Shown here piece after piece: positions 54,134 to 63,686 of a DNA stretch of 64,000 nt. A program made the position numbers and the translations under genes. The notes under the pieces are model-generated. The model made no database searches, was not told the origin of the DNA, and saw only the letters and a program-made list of their open reading frames with translations. Positions within the stretch are counted from its first letter, which is position 1. Each line of letters opens with the position of its first letter. This stretch comes from Streptomyces sulfonofaciens (GTDB taxonomy: Bacteria; Actinomycetota; Actinomycetes; Streptomycetales; Streptomycetaceae): contig NZ_BNCD01000021.1 of NCBI RefSeq assembly GCF_014656295.1, forward strand, positions 31,099-95,098. Reading direction: 5' to 3'.

Positions 54134-55347
54134 CCGTACGGGGACTCCTCCGCCGCCTCGTCCCTCCGGCCGAGGGCCCGGCCGCCACTCCCTGGCCCCG
54201 CGTGCAGCCGAAGGCCATGACCCTGAGAAGGCTGCTGACGGAGCGGTACGGGCCGCTCGGGGTGGCACTGGCCATGATCGCGGTGATCCTGCTCGCCGGA
54301 TTCCTGCTGCCCACCTCCCAGCACCTGGCATCGCTCATGGTGACCGTCCCGGCGACCACCGCCGCACTCGCAGGGTCCCGGGTGACCGCCGTCATCGCCG
54401 GCCTCTCATGCGGCGGCGCCCTCATCCTCGACGCCTACGACGGCCTGCTGGACACCTCCATCTTCGCGGTGCACCTGCTGGCGATCCTGCTCGTCTCGGG
54501 GTTCGTCATCGGCTTCCGCAGCCTGCGCGAGCGCAACATCAGGGAGCTGACGGAGGTGCGCACGGTCTCCGAGACGATGCAGCGCATCCTGCTGCGCCCG
54601 CTGCCGCCGCGGATGGGTTCCCTGCTCATCCGCTCGGCGTACCACGCCTCCCATCCGCACGCCCTGATCGGAGGTGACCTCTTTGCGGCGGTGCGGACGG
54701 CCGACGGGGCTCGGGTGATGATCGGCGATGTGAAGGGCAAGGGGCTGCCTGCGGTGGAGGACGCGGCGGCGCTGCTGGGCGCGTTCCGCGGGACCTCGCA
54801 CAGGACGCTTCCCCTGCGGCAGCTCGTGGCGGACCTCGAAGCGAATGCGCGGAGCTATTTCTCGGAGGCCGCGATGGTCGACCCGGACGCCGTTGAGCGT
54901 TTCATCACCGTGCTGGTGCTGGAGGTTCCGGAGGGCGCGGGGGAGGTCAGGATGGTCAACTGCGGGCATCCGCCGCCCTATCTCATCAGCCCCCAGGGAG
55001 CCGGTGTGGTGCTGCCGCAGCGCCCCGCTCCCCCGCTCGGCCTGGGCAGCGTCCACGCGGAGGACTACCTCGTCGACACCTTTCCCTTCACCCCCGGATC
55101 CACACTGCTGCTGTACACGGACGGCACCTACGAGGCCCGCGACGCGGAGGGCCGGTTCTACGACCTGGACACCCGCGTCGCATCGTGGCCGGGCTCGACC
55201 CCGGACGAACTGCTGAGCCACGTGCTGTCGGGCCTGACGGCACACGTCGGCGGCGAGATGGGGCTGGACGACGATGTGGCCATGGTCGCCCTGCAGCCAG
55301 GCCCGGCGGGCTCGCCCCGTACGCAGGGGACGGGGGCCGCACGGTGA
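54130..55347 (+). CDS. Membrane SpoIIE/PP2C-type serine phosphatase
   Basis: 405-residue protein. Residues about 40-130 hold three to four transmembrane helices (VALAMIAVILLAGFLLP, IFAVHLLAILLVSGFVIGF). The cytoplasmic SpoIIE domain has GGDLFAAVR, GDVKGKGLPAVEDAAALLGAF, NCGHPPPYL, LYTDGTYEARD and DDDVAMVAL, the metal-binding aspartates of PP2C enzymes. Such proteins dephosphorylate anti-sigma antagonists in partner-switching systems. The GTG at 54130 overlaps the preceding small ORF; an ATG at 54217 just before the helices is the alternative. The partner is not encoded nearby. Confidence 0.9.
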   Translation: MTVRGLLRRLVPPAEGPAATPWPRVQPKAMTLRRLLTERYGPLGVALAMIAVILLAGFLLPTSQHLASLMVTVPATTAALAGSRVTAVIAGLSCGGALILDAYDGLLDTSIFAVHLLAILLVSGFVIGFRSLRERNIRELTEVRTVSETMQRILLRPLPPRMGSLLIRSAYHASHPHALIGGDLFAAVRTADGARVMIGDVKGKGLPAVEDAAALLGAFRGTSHRTLPLRQLVADLEANARSYFSEAAMVDPDAVERFITVLVLEVPEGAGEVRMVNCGHPPPYLISPQGAGVVLPQRPAPPLGLGSVHAEDYLVDTFPFTPGSTLLLYTDGTYEARDAEGRFYDLDTRVASWPGSTPDELLSHVLSGLTAHVGGEMGLDDDVAMVALQPGPAGSPRTQGTGAAR

Positions 55348-56168
55348 CGCAGGCCCGCCGCAGACCGGGCACGGCTGCGGATGCGGCGTCCGTCCGGCAG
55401 ACGCGCCGTGGCGCCGGAGCCCGTGCGTCCGCGCCTTGTACGGCGACGCGCGCCCCTGCGTACCGGTACGCACCCGTGGGCGCGGGTCATGCCACCGCGC
55501 CGTCGAACGCCCCGGCGCGGAACCGGCTCCCGGTCGTGCACGACTCGCGGTCGGCGCTCTCGTCGTGGGCCACGCCGGGTGTCGCGCCGGGAGGGGGCGC
55601 TGGTGCGGAAGCCGTGCGGGGCACCGCCCCCACGACGAGTCGCCGGTCCGTCTTGGAGCGATGCAGGTGGCGGAAGTCGCGGCCCACTCGGGTTCCGCCC
55701 CGGACGATGCCCCTCTGCCTTCTGGTCGATCAGCTCGACGAGCCCGTCACAGCGCGGGACCGAGACCCCGAAACTTTCGACAACGTTGACAATTCCACTA
55801 CTTGCACTGAGTCCAGCGGGAGCACGGTCGAGTCCGCGCATCAGCAGCAGGGCCTATGCAATGACCAGGCACGATAGATGACGGAAGATGCATAACAGCA
55901 GCCCGCAATTTTTCGAAATCCTGTCGAAATCGTTGACAGGCCAGATGCTGTCGACCCACTCTTTCGGCATCGACGGACCCCGGTACCCGTCGACCTGGAC
56001 GAGCAGCGCGAGGGGCCGTGTGGTCGTCGGCCGCACGGCGAGCCACCCCCGCTTCCGCGTTGCGCGATGCCATATGCGGGTCGGCGGCGTCCTGGCCATC
56101 TGACAGGCCGGCTGGGCGACACCAGGCGACCGGCCCCTGTCCCAACCTTCACGAGAGGAAGCGCACGC
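55348..56168. other. Upstream region of the xylanase gene
   Basis: About 820 bp with no recognisable gene. It becomes much less GC-rich after about 55770 and contains CGAAA-type boxes and two TTGACA hexamers (55786-55791, 55933-55938). The xylanase ribosome binding site GAGAGGAAG precedes the start codon at 56169. Confidence 0.6.
55769..55779. promoter_or_regulatory. CGAAACTTTCG palindrome
   Basis: CGAAA-C-TTTCG is a perfect 11-bp palindrome 390 bases upstream of the GH11 xylanase. Related half-sites occur at 55911-55918 (TTTCGAAA) and just after (TCGAAATC repeated). From memory, similar GAAA/TTTC palindromes were described at Streptomyces xylanase promoters; the exact consensus needs checking. 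Confidence 0.45.
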
Positions 56169-56882
56169 ATGAACGAGACCGGACCCACCAACGGTGCCGC
56201 AGCTCACAGGATCGGCCGCCGAGGCTTCCTCGGCGGCGCCGGTGCTCTGACGCTCGGGGCCGCGTCCGGGCTGCTGCTGCCCGGTACGGCCCACGCCTCG
56301 GCCGACTACACCATCACCGGCAGCCAGACCGGCTACGACGGCATGTACTACTCCTTCTGGACCGACGGCGGCGGGTCGGTCTCCATGAACCTCAACGGCA
56401 ACGGCAGCTACAGCACCCAGTGGAGCAACTGCGGCAACTTCGTCGCGGGCAAGGGATGGAGCAACGGCGGACGCCGAACGGTCCGCTACAACGGGTACTT
56501 CAACCCGTCGGGCAACGGATACGGAGCCCTCTACGGCTGGACCTCGAACCCGCTGGTGGAGTACTACGTCGTCGACAACTGGGGCAGCTTCCGGCCCACG
56601 GGCAGCTTCAAGGGCACCGTCTACAGCGATGGCGCTACGTACGACATCTACCAGACCACGCGCTACAACGCCCCGTCCGTCGAGGGCACCAGAACCTTCA
56701 ACCAGTACTGGAGCGTCCGGCAGCAGAAGCAGTTGAACAGCTCCGGCACCATCACCACCGGCAACCACTTCGACGCCTGGGCCAGCCACGGCATGCCCCT
56801 GGGCAACTTCGCCTACTACATGATCCTCGCCACCGAGGGCTACCAGAGCAGCGGCAGCTCCAACATCACCGTGAGCGGATAA
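56169..56882 (+). CDS. xlnC: GH11 endo-1,4-beta-xylanase, Tat-secreted
   Basis: 237-residue secreted xylanase. The signal peptide has the twin-arginine motif GRRGFLGGAG and an AHA cleavage site near residue 43. The GH11 jelly-roll has both catalytic glutamates: Glu131 in NPLVEYYVVDNWG and Glu223 in ILATEGYQSSG. There is no carbohydrate-binding module. Length, Tat signal and family match XlnC of S. lividans. It hydrolyses internal xylan bonds outside the cell. The ATG at 56169 follows GAGAGGAAG. CGAAA-type boxes upstream suggest induction by xylan products. Confidence 0.93.
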   Translation: MNETGPTNGAAAHRIGRRGFLGGAGALTLGAASGLLLPGTAHASADYTITGSQTGYDGMYYSFWTDGGGSVSMNLNGNGSYSTQWSNCGNFVAGKGWSNGGRRTVRYNGYFNPSGNGYGALYGWTSNPLVEYYVVDNWGSFRPTGSFKGTVYSDGATYDIYQTTRYNAPSVEGTRTFNQYWSVRQQKQLNSSGTITTGNHFDAWASHGMPLGNFAYYMILATEGYQSSGSSNITVSG

Positions 56883-57596
56883 CTCCCGGCCGATCGGAAG
56901 GGCGTCCCGACCCGGATCACCGGTCCAGTTGCTCCGGACGGCAGGTGACCGCCGAGCCCACGGCAACGGCAACGGCCAGTGCCTGGGCGCCGGGCATGTC
57001 CACCGCGCGGCGCAGCCGCAAGGACATCCACCGCGGCCAGAGCCCCTCCACGGACCGCGTGCCGATCGACTTCGACTGCGCCCAGCACCCCAGCGCACAG
57101 CGTCCCGGGCACTACGACGACCCGGACCTGCCGGGTGGCGGCCACCACGGCCACCCGGGTGGTGCCGTTGTCGCGTTGGGGGAGGCCGCCCGCAGCCTCT
57201 GACGCAGGCCCGCCCGCCGCTGCGGTCCTGGCAGGGACCGAAGTGAGGGGTGGGCGGCGAACGGGCCGGTTGGCCAGGCCGCAGGAGCGCGGGACCGGCA
57301 CCCGGGCGAGTAGTGCGGTGAGGCCGAGCAGCAGTACGCGTCGCCGACACGGATGGTGCGGATGTTCGCGAAGTCCTGCCGGACGACCGCGTGGGAGAAC
57401 GACGCGGCGGCGGCCGGGAAGCTGTCGGCCGCCGCCGCGCCGGGTCCGGTGGCGAGGGGCACGGCGGTTGCCGTCACGCGGCCGCAGGCGACCGGGCCAG
57501 GACATGTGAGGGCTCTGCTTGGACGGCGGACCGGAGTGTGGTGAGTGCCCTGCATGCCCTGTCCCGGTGAAGCCGGTCCGGACCGCCCGGAGAGGC
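56883..57596. other. Intergenic region, no clear gene
   Basis: About 710 bp between the xylanase and esterase genes. Several open frames on both strands lack recognised domains and good ribosome binding sites. No terminator with a T-run was seen. It may contain decayed coding sequence, but none could be assigned. Confidence 0.4.
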
Positions 57597-58550
57597 TCAG
57601 CCGAGCACGGCCTCCCACTTGGTGCCGTTCACGGTGGCATCGGCCGCCAGACGAGCCCGGGCGGTGGTGTCGCCGTACAGGCCCCAGCGCATCCAGTCCA
57701 CGAAGGTGGCGCGGGTCTGCGGATAGGTCACGCCGTTGTCCCACACGTAGGAGTCGTGGTTCTGCCCGAGGTGGGTCAGGAACGCCTTCGGCGCGGCAGA
57801 CTCCGCGTAGGCCTGACGGGCCGAGGAGTACGCGCAGATGGGGTCCCGGTCACCGTGGATGAACAGCACGTTGGCTCTCACTGCGCCTGTCGGGTTGCCC
57901 ATGTCCACGCACGCGAACGGGACCGCGGCCCTGATCCGGGTGTCCGGCCAGGCGGTGAGCAGGCCGTGGGTGGTCATGCCGCCCAGCGAGTGACCGGCCG
58001 CACCAACGCCCACCGTGGTGTCCAGGTGCCCCGCGAACGGGTCGCCGGACGTGGTGTTCAGGGCGAGCGTGTTGGTGATGACCTGGGAGACGTCCTTGGA
58101 CTGGTTGCCGTTGTAGACGTCCTGGATGTTGCCCTCCGTACCGGTGGAGGTGGTGGGGAAGACGGGAGCGGCGACCACGAAGCCGGCCGCGGCCAGCGGC
58201 AGGATCTCGGCGAGGTAGACCTCGGGGTTGCCGCCGAGGCCGTGGCTGAACTCGGCGACCGGAAAGACACCGTCGAAGATCGGGGCGTCCCGGACCGGAG
58301 TACCGCCCGGGGCGCCCGTGGCCGACGGGTACCAGACACGGGTGGTCAGCCTGCGGCCACCGCGGTTCCAGGCGAACTCCCGCACACCGAGGGCGAACGT
58401 CTGGGTCGGCGCCCCCTGCGAATGGGTCGGCGCCCCCTGCGAAGGGTTTCCGGCGGCGGCTGCGGGGGCTGGACCAGCACCGAGCAACGCGGCGGCACCG
58501 ACCGCACCGGCCGCGGTCGAACTCAGGAACGTGCGCCTGCGCAAGGACAT
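57597..58550 (-). CDS. Secreted alpha/beta-hydrolase (esterase/acetyl-xylan-esterase-like)
   Basis: 317 residues. The signal peptide begins MSLRRRTFLSSTAAG, a twin-arginine-like motif, and ends near AAAAGN. The alpha/beta-hydrolase core has the nucleophile in AAGHSLGGMT, Asp in HGDRDPICAYS, and His in LGQNHDSYVW. The family is chlorophyllase/PAF-acetylhydrolase-like; polyester or acetyl-xylan ester cleavage is possible. A 21-bp duplication (58403-58444) repeats seven residues, SQGAPTH/SQGAPTQ, just after the signal. AAGGAG lies 7 bases before the ATG. It sits between xylanase and cellulase genes, suggesting polysaccharide de-esterification. Confidence 0.8.
   Translation of the reverse strand: MSLRRRTFLSSTAAGAVGAAALLGAGPAPAAAAGNPSQGAPTHSQGAPTQTFALGVREFAWNRGGRRLTTRVWYPSATGAPGGTPVRDAPIFDGVFPVAEFSHGLGGNPEVYLAEILPLAAAGFVVAAPVFPTTSTGTEGNIQDVYNGNQSKDVSQVITNTLALNTTSGDPFAGHLDTTVGVGAAGHSLGGMTTHGLLTAWPDTRIRAAVPFACVDMGNPTGAVRANVLFIHGDRDPICAYSSARQAYAESAAPKAFLTHLGQNHDSYVWDNGVTYPQTRATFVDWMRWGLYGDTTARARLAADATVNGTKWEAVLG
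58403..58444. repeat. 21-bp tandem duplication in the esterase gene
   Basis: Two tandem 21-bp copies differing at one base encode SQGAPTQ and SQGAPTH near the mature N-terminus. The duplication keeps the reading frame. Confidence 0.9.
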
Positions 58551-59228
58551 GGATGGCTCCTTGTGTGAAGGGGGTGGGGTGAGCCTCTTGAGGCACCGGG
58601 GTCCGGCCACTTCCGTGGCCCGACACGGCGTGCGAAGTCGCCCCCGGTCCTGATTGCTTGTGCCGGGCCGGACCGCCCTCCCGTGCGGCCCGGCCCGCTT
58701 CCTGACGATGGTTCGCGGGTGGGGTGTACGAGGAGGCAGGCCCAGTCGGCGGGGCAGTTGGGGATAGTCACCGCCGGAGTCGGGCTCTCGTCCCTGGCGC
58801 GCCGCCGGAGCCACTGGTCCGGAAGTCCATCGCAGCGGACCGGCTCCCCGGGGTACCGGGTCACCGGGGTCACTGCCGACCGAGTACGTGGGGTCGCCGG
58901 TCCGGTGGACGAGGTACCGTCCAGGATCCGGCGGGCAGTCGGCCACGGCGGCCATGCGCAGCCGGTGCCTGACGGGCTCCAGGACCCTCTCGGTCTGCGC
59001 GCGGCGCAGGCCGGGTGCGGACGAGGCCGCGAACGACGACGCCCCGCCAGGGGAATCGAGACCCCGCGCCGCGTCGGGTCACTGCGGCGCGAGGCCGGAT
59101 CGGTGGGCGCCGCGGTGCGGATCCCCAGACCGGTCCTGCCCCGGCAGGGACACGACGCCCGAAGGCGGAGGGCCACCGGCCTCGGCGCCGGCGCGGTGCT
59201 CCGGCGCCGAGACGACCGACGGGCCAGG
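58551..59228. other. Intergenic region, no clear gene
   Basis: About 680 bp between two genes on the same strand, holding the esterase promoter. Open frames here have no recognised domain. No CebR-type palindrome was found in it. Confidence 0.4.
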
Positions 59229-60200
59229 TCAGTAGCCGTAGATCATCTTGTAGGCGACCTCCGGCAGGAACTGCCCCGCCGTGGAGCCCGATCCGACGCC
59301 GCAGTCACCGTCGGACTCACCCGGCGTCTTGATCCACAGGAGCATCTCGGCGCCGTCGCCCCCCTCCTTGGTAGGAGTGCCGATCTTGCGGCCCGCAGGG
59401 TTGCACCACGCACCGTTGGAGCCGTTGCCGTTGCGGCTGGTGTCCACGACGAACGGCTTGCTGTAGCCGTGGCGCTGCCTCAGTGCCTGGTTGATGCTGC
59501 CGGCGTAGGACGCGTTCTGGGAGGTGGTGAAGTAGTTCGAGACGTTGAGGGCGAAGCCCCTCGCACGGCTGAGGCCGGCGGCGTCGAGGTGCTCGGCCAT
59601 GGTCGAGGCATCGGCCCAGCCGGGGTTGCCCGCGTCGAGGTAGACCCAGGCGTTCGGCGCCTTGGACTGGAACTGCGAGAGGGCGTTGATGATCATGTTC
59701 TGGCGCTCGTTGATCTTGTCCTGACTCATGCAGCCGTAGTCGCCGAGGGAATCGGGCTCGAGTACGACGACGGCAGGACGGCTGCCGATGCCGCCGGCGA
59801 AGGCCCCGATCCAGCGGGCGTACTCGGACGGCGACGCGGCTCCGCCCGAGGACTGCCCACCGCAGGCGTCCCGGCCGTAGATGTTGTAGGCGACGAGGAT
59901 CGGCAGCTTGTTGGCGGACTCGGCCGCGCCGGCGAAGGAGCCGGTGGCGGAGCCGATATCACCGCTCCAGGAACCGAACCAGCGGGCAGCGGGGACGTTG
60001 GCGATGGAGTTGCGGATCGCGGAGGCGCGCCCGTCACCGGGATTGGCGGCGGCCCAGGCCGCCGGACTGGAGTTCGGGTCGACATAGAAACCGCTGGTCG
60101 CGGTGAGCGGATCGGGTGCCGCCTGCGCGGACGGTGACGAGGCCAGGAACAGCGGCAGGGCAAGGCAGGCTGCGACTGCCCCGCGTATGAGTTTGCGCAT
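59229..60200 (-). CDS. GH6 cellulase (endoglucanase or cellobiohydrolase)
   Basis: 323-residue secreted cellulase. A Sec signal (MRKLIRGAVAACLALPLFLA, cleavage near AQA) is followed directly by the GH6 domain. AYNIYGRDACGG contains Asp111, and VVVLEPDSLGD contains the catalytic acid Asp150; LDAGNPGWADA and AEMLLWIKTPGESDG are also typical. No cellulose-binding module is present. A perfect CebR-type palindrome lies 130 bases upstream, so cellobiose or cello-oligosaccharides should induce it. Confidence 0.94.
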   Translation of the reverse strand: MRKLIRGAVAACLALPLFLASSPSAQAAPDPLTATSGFYVDPNSSPAAWAAANPGDGRASAIRNSIANVPAARWFGSWSGDIGSATGSFAGAAESANKLPILVAYNIYGRDACGGQSSGGAASPSEYARWIGAFAGGIGSRPAVVVLEPDSLGDYGCMSQDKINERQNMIINALSQFQSKAPNAWVYLDAGNPGWADASTMAEHLDAAGLSRARGFALNVSNYFTTSQNASYAGSINQALRQRHGYSKPFVVDTSRNGNGSNGAWCNPAGRKIGTPTKEGGDGAEMLLWIKTPGESDGDCGVGSGSTAGQFLPEVAYKMIYGY

Positions 60201-60329
60201 GAACGTACCTCATTCATGGGGATGGAAGCGCCACGCGGCTTTCGTCCATAGCCCGCGACGCGGGGATGCGACGGCGCCGACTGCGGCACTCGGATACGAG
60301 CTGCACGACAACGGCCGCCGAAGGAGCTG

Positions 60330-60343
60330 TGGGAGCGCTCCCA
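60330..60343. promoter_or_regulatory. CebR box
   Basis: TGGGAGCGCTCCCA is a perfect 14-bp palindrome identical to the established binding site of CebR, the cello-oligosaccharide-responsive LacI repressor of Streptomyces. It lies 130 bases upstream of the GH6 start. The nearby LacI gene is decayed, so a CebR encoded elsewhere must act here. Confidence 0.9.
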
Positions 60344-60529
60344 GTCACTGGCGAGAGCCTGGGGCGCACTCTCGGTATGGTGTGTGTGCCGCTGGACGCT
60401 GTCAAGAGGCACCACGCAGACGCTCCCCCCTTGATAACGAAGAAGAAGCTGAGGTCAGGAAGCCGGAATCGCTCCCGACCGTTCCTCGCGACGCATCTTC
60501 GCGACCAGCGAGGAGAAGGGTCCGCAGGC

Positions 60530-61160
60530 CACTACGCACGTGCCGCGTCGACAGCCCACACCGGCGAGGTGGCCGAGCGTGCCGACGTCCCCCGTTCGGG
60601 GCCTCCCGAGTACGGAACGCCCCCCGCCTCACCCGCGGCGAGCGCGAGGCCGGCCGACGGGCCATCAGGGGACTCGGCCACGTGCCGAACGCGACGGCAC
60701 GAGCACCGGCACCCCGTCGGCAAGTCGCGGCCACCCCCGTCGTACCGGGAGGGACACCGCCGATCTTCGCAGACCTGTTCTTCACGACGGTGATCGTCGA
60801 TGCGTCCACCGGCGGGGAGGAGCCGACCCGAACTCACGCCGCGCCTCTCAGCCGCCGCCCGCCGCCGACGGCACGTGGAGAAGCTGCCGCGCGCGCGGAA
60901 TGTCGGCGCATCATGCTCAGGACGGCACGGGAGACGATCCCTTGCTCCGCATCGCCCGGGAGACGGAACGGAGCTGCCGTGGTCCTCCGCGGGCGCTCAA
61001 CGGATGCCGAGCCACCGTGGTTCGTGGACGTCGACAACGTCGGCGGCACGCCCCACGCTTCGGTGGCACGCCCCACGCTACGGAGCACCTGCTCGCCCTC
61101 GGACGGAGGCGGGTTGCGATGATCCGCGGGACGCAGGAGGCCCAGGCCGGCCCTGCGCGG
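60530..61160 (+). pseudogene. Decayed LacI-family regulator
   Basis: Pieces of a LacI repressor lie in several plus-strand frames: an HTH remnant (EVAERADVPRS, near 60565), LGHVPNATARAPAPRRQVAA then IFADLFFTTVIVDAS (60670-60810), PPWFVDVDNVGG (61010-61045), and HLLALGRRRVAMIRG (61085-61130). A 20-bp tandem duplication at 61045-61084 (GGCACGCCCCACGCT repeated) breaks the frame; removing one copy restores VGGTPHATEHLLALG. Further indels exist upstream. Situated beside a cellulase with a CebR box, it may be a former cellulose-system regulator. Confidence 0.7.
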
Positions 61161-61644
61161 CCGCACGCTCGCCCGACGGGATCGGCTCGCTGATGTGCAT
61201 GACGACCCTTGCTGTTCAGCGGCATTGACCGGTGCACACCCTGCGCACCCCTTTCACTGGACATCCCATGTGCCAAGAGAGTTGACGGCGCCCCCCACGA
61301 AGACGACCGACAGGGTTTTCCGTAGACCCCTTTCGACCTGCCGGTTCAAATCCTCGCCCTACGCACTCTGGACAACATCCAGGTAAGGACGTGTAAATTC
61401 ATCCATGTCATGGGATGGCTCGTGCGGCAGGCGCCCCGTGGCCATGCGGTAGCGCTCGACGGGGATGCCCGCGCGGCCGTCAGCCGAGGGAGCGCGCACC
61501 CGCGGCCGAGCCGATCGCGGCAACCGAAGCAGTCGACCCACCGCCGCCCGCATCCGCGGACACCGAACGAAGCCCCGGAGCCCTGCCGCGACACCCGAAC
61601 GGCGACGGCCGATCGCACCGGCACGGAAGGGGGCCGTCCGCACG
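61161..61644. other. Intergenic/decayed region
   Basis: About 480 bp between two pseudogenes. It includes a tRNA T-arm-like string GGTTCAAATCC at 61343-61353, but the flanks do not fold into a tRNA. No intact gene was recognised. The missing N-terminal part of the GH5 enzyme is not found here. Confidence 0.4.
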
Positions 61645-62746
61645 ACGGGTGCCGCGGCCTGGTCGTCGCACCGTGGTTGCACGGCAAGGTGGGCGACACG
61701 GCGTCCTTCAACCGGATGTGGGACACCGTCATCAACAGGTACGGCGGCCAGGGCAACTTCTACTTCGACATCATGAACGAGCCGTACGCGTACGGCGCCA
61801 CCGATCTGACCGACTTCGAGGCAGCATGGCTGGCACGCTACCCCGGCCTTCCGCGCGACCACGTGATCGTGCCCGGCCTGTGGAGCGACGGGAACCTGTG
61901 CGAGGTCGGCGCCGACTCGCGGCTGTCCGGCACGCTGCTGTCGATCCACGTCTACGGCATGTTCGGTGACTCGCACTCCACCGAGGCGGCCTGGGCCAAG
62001 GACTTCACCGACAACCTGTGCGGCCATGCCGATCGCGCCGTGCCGACCGAGTCCGGAGTGCCGATGAACACCGGCGTCGACTACAACGGCCCTCGTGACG
62101 GCATGGACGACCTCTCCTACCTCTACGCGATCACCGATACCGTACGCGGCCTCGGCATGGGCTCGATCCTCTGGACCGGCGTCAAGGAGACCAACCAGAC
62201 GCAGGGCCCGGGCCCCTGCGAGAACGCTTCCTGCGCCATCACCTCCCTCAAGGGCGCAACACCGACCTCTCCCTGGCCGTCACCAACCGGTCGGGGCTCG
62301 ACCGCCTCCAGTGGGGCTGGGGCACCGGCACCAATCCCGGCGGGGGGCCCGGCGACGGCACCAGCGGCGTGCTGCGCGGTGTCGCCTCCCACCGCTGCCT
62401 GGACGTGACGGGGGCCAGCACCGCCAACAACAGTCCCACCGAGATCTGGGACTGCAACGCCGGAGGCAACCAGTCCTGGACCCTGAACTCGTCGAAGCAA
62501 CTGGTGGTGTACGGCGCGAAGTGCCTGGACGCCTCCGGAGGTGGGACCACCGCGGGCACCGCGGTGGTCATCTACGACTGCAACGGCGGAGCCGACCAGC
62601 AGTGGAACCTCAACAGCGACGGCACCGTCACCAACGTGAAGTCCGGCCTGTGCCTGGACGTCACAGGAGCCGCCACCGCCAACGGAACTCCCGTCGAGCT
62701 GTGGAACTGCACCGGCGGCGGCAATCAGAAGTGGGCACGGCAATAG
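61645..62746 (+). pseudogene. Truncated, frameshifted GH5 glycosidase with ricin-type lectin domain
   Basis: The GH5 part begins abruptly at about APWLHGKVGDTASFNRMWDTV and keeps FYFDIMNEPYAYG (acid/base Glu) and VPTESGVPMNTG (probable nucleophile Glu). The N-terminal third of the barrel and any signal peptide are missing. After SLKG (near 62255) the frame is lost; the next frame continues with a serine/glycine linker and a ricin-B/CBM13 domain (HRCLDVTGASTANNSPTEIW, three QxW-type repeats) to 62746. The lectin part alone could be translated from about 62369, but it lacks a signal peptide. Most likely a decayed endoglucanase-type enzyme. Confidence 0.8.
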
Positions 62747-63010
62747 CGTGATGCCGATGCCGCGGCTCGGAAGGCGTAACCGTTCGGCTCCCCGGGGCCT
62801 GCCGCCACGGGTCCCCAAGCAGCCCGCCACCGCCTGTGCGGTCTCGTCGGGCGAGAGGGTGCGACCCGCTAGCACTCCGGGCGGCCGCTGTTACCGCAAG
62901 GGCGCTTACCGTGGCGGTTGGCCGGCCCTTGGTGGATGGCGTCCGCTCCGTGACGCCGGAGGCGGTGGAGCGAAGGCGTGCCGTCCGGCCCCGGGGGCGG
63001 GCTGCGGGCG

Positions 63011-63562
63011 TCAGGCGCGCAGCCCCCGCACCACGATGTCCAGGCACTGCGCCTGCGCGCCTCCCGTGTCCGGGTCCTTGGGAAGGGCGGCGACCAGGGC
63101 GAGTACCTGCTCGGCGGTGATGCCGGGGCGCACGAGGACCGACATGTGGTCGAGGAGTGCGGCGAAGGCGACGCGCATGGGGTGGCAGGCGGTGGCGACC
63201 GGGGAGGTGCCGGTGAGACCGGGGCCGACGTGGTGGCCGGCGCCCCTGAAGCGGGCGAGGGCCTCGTCGTACCGGCGCAGCCAGGAGACCAGGCCCTCCC
63301 AGACGGGCTCCTCGTCCAGCAGGCGGCGGGCCTCGGCGGCGAGACAGGCGGCCTGCTCCTCCATGAGGGCGCCGAGCAGGTGTTCGCGGCTCGGGAAGTG
63401 CCGGTAGAGCGTGCCGCGGCCGACACCGGCCTCGCGGGCGACTTCCTCCATGGGCACGTCCACGCCGGACCGGGCGAAGACGCGCTCACCCGCCGCGAGC
63501 AGCGCCGAGCGGTTGTGCACCGCGTCGGCGCGGCGGGAGGTGGCGTTGGGTGCTGCGTTCAT
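63011..63562 (-). CDS. TetR-family transcriptional regulator
   Basis: 183-residue regulator. The HTH region reads SALLAAGERVFARSGVDVPMEEVAREAGVGRGTLYRHFPSREHLLGAL. The C-terminal domain resembles SACE_7040-type TetR ligand domains. The ATG at 63562 gives MNAAPNATSRRADA; the frame is open to 63625 but crosses the operator region. It is divergent from an SDR gene, and two GGACA-N3-TGTCC palindromes lie between, so it probably represses both. Confidence 0.9.
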   Translation of the reverse strand: MNAAPNATSRRADAVHNRSALLAAGERVFARSGVDVPMEEVAREAGVGRGTLYRHFPSREHLLGALMEEQAACLAAEARRLLDEEPVWEGLVSWLRRYDEALARFRGAGHHVGPGLTGTSPVATACHPMRVAFAALLDHMSVLVRPGITAEQVLALVAALPKDPDTGGAQAQCLDIVVRGLRA

Positions 63563-63584
63563 GCCTCCGAACCTAATTGACAAC

Positions 63585-63633
63585 CGGACACGGTGTCCAT
63601 ATCGTCCGGGACAGTAAACGGACATTGTGTCCG
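63585..63633. promoter_or_regulatory. Two TetR operator palindromes
   Basis: GGACA-CGG-TGTCC (63586-63598) and CGGACA-TTG-TGTCCG (63619-63633) share the core GGACA-N3-TGTCC and are 33 bases apart centre to centre. They sit between the divergent TetR and SDR start codons. Confidence 0.75.
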
Positions 63634-63686
63634 CTTACCGTTCCTACAGTTCGGCGCTGTGTTATCACCGTGAGGAGTCATGCCGT

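Noticed and set aside
61314..61372. tRNA-like 3' end (GGTTCAAATCC) that could mark an attachment site
   Set aside because: The T-stem does not pair properly and no D-arm, anticodon arm or acceptor stem is found, and no integrase is present in the window.
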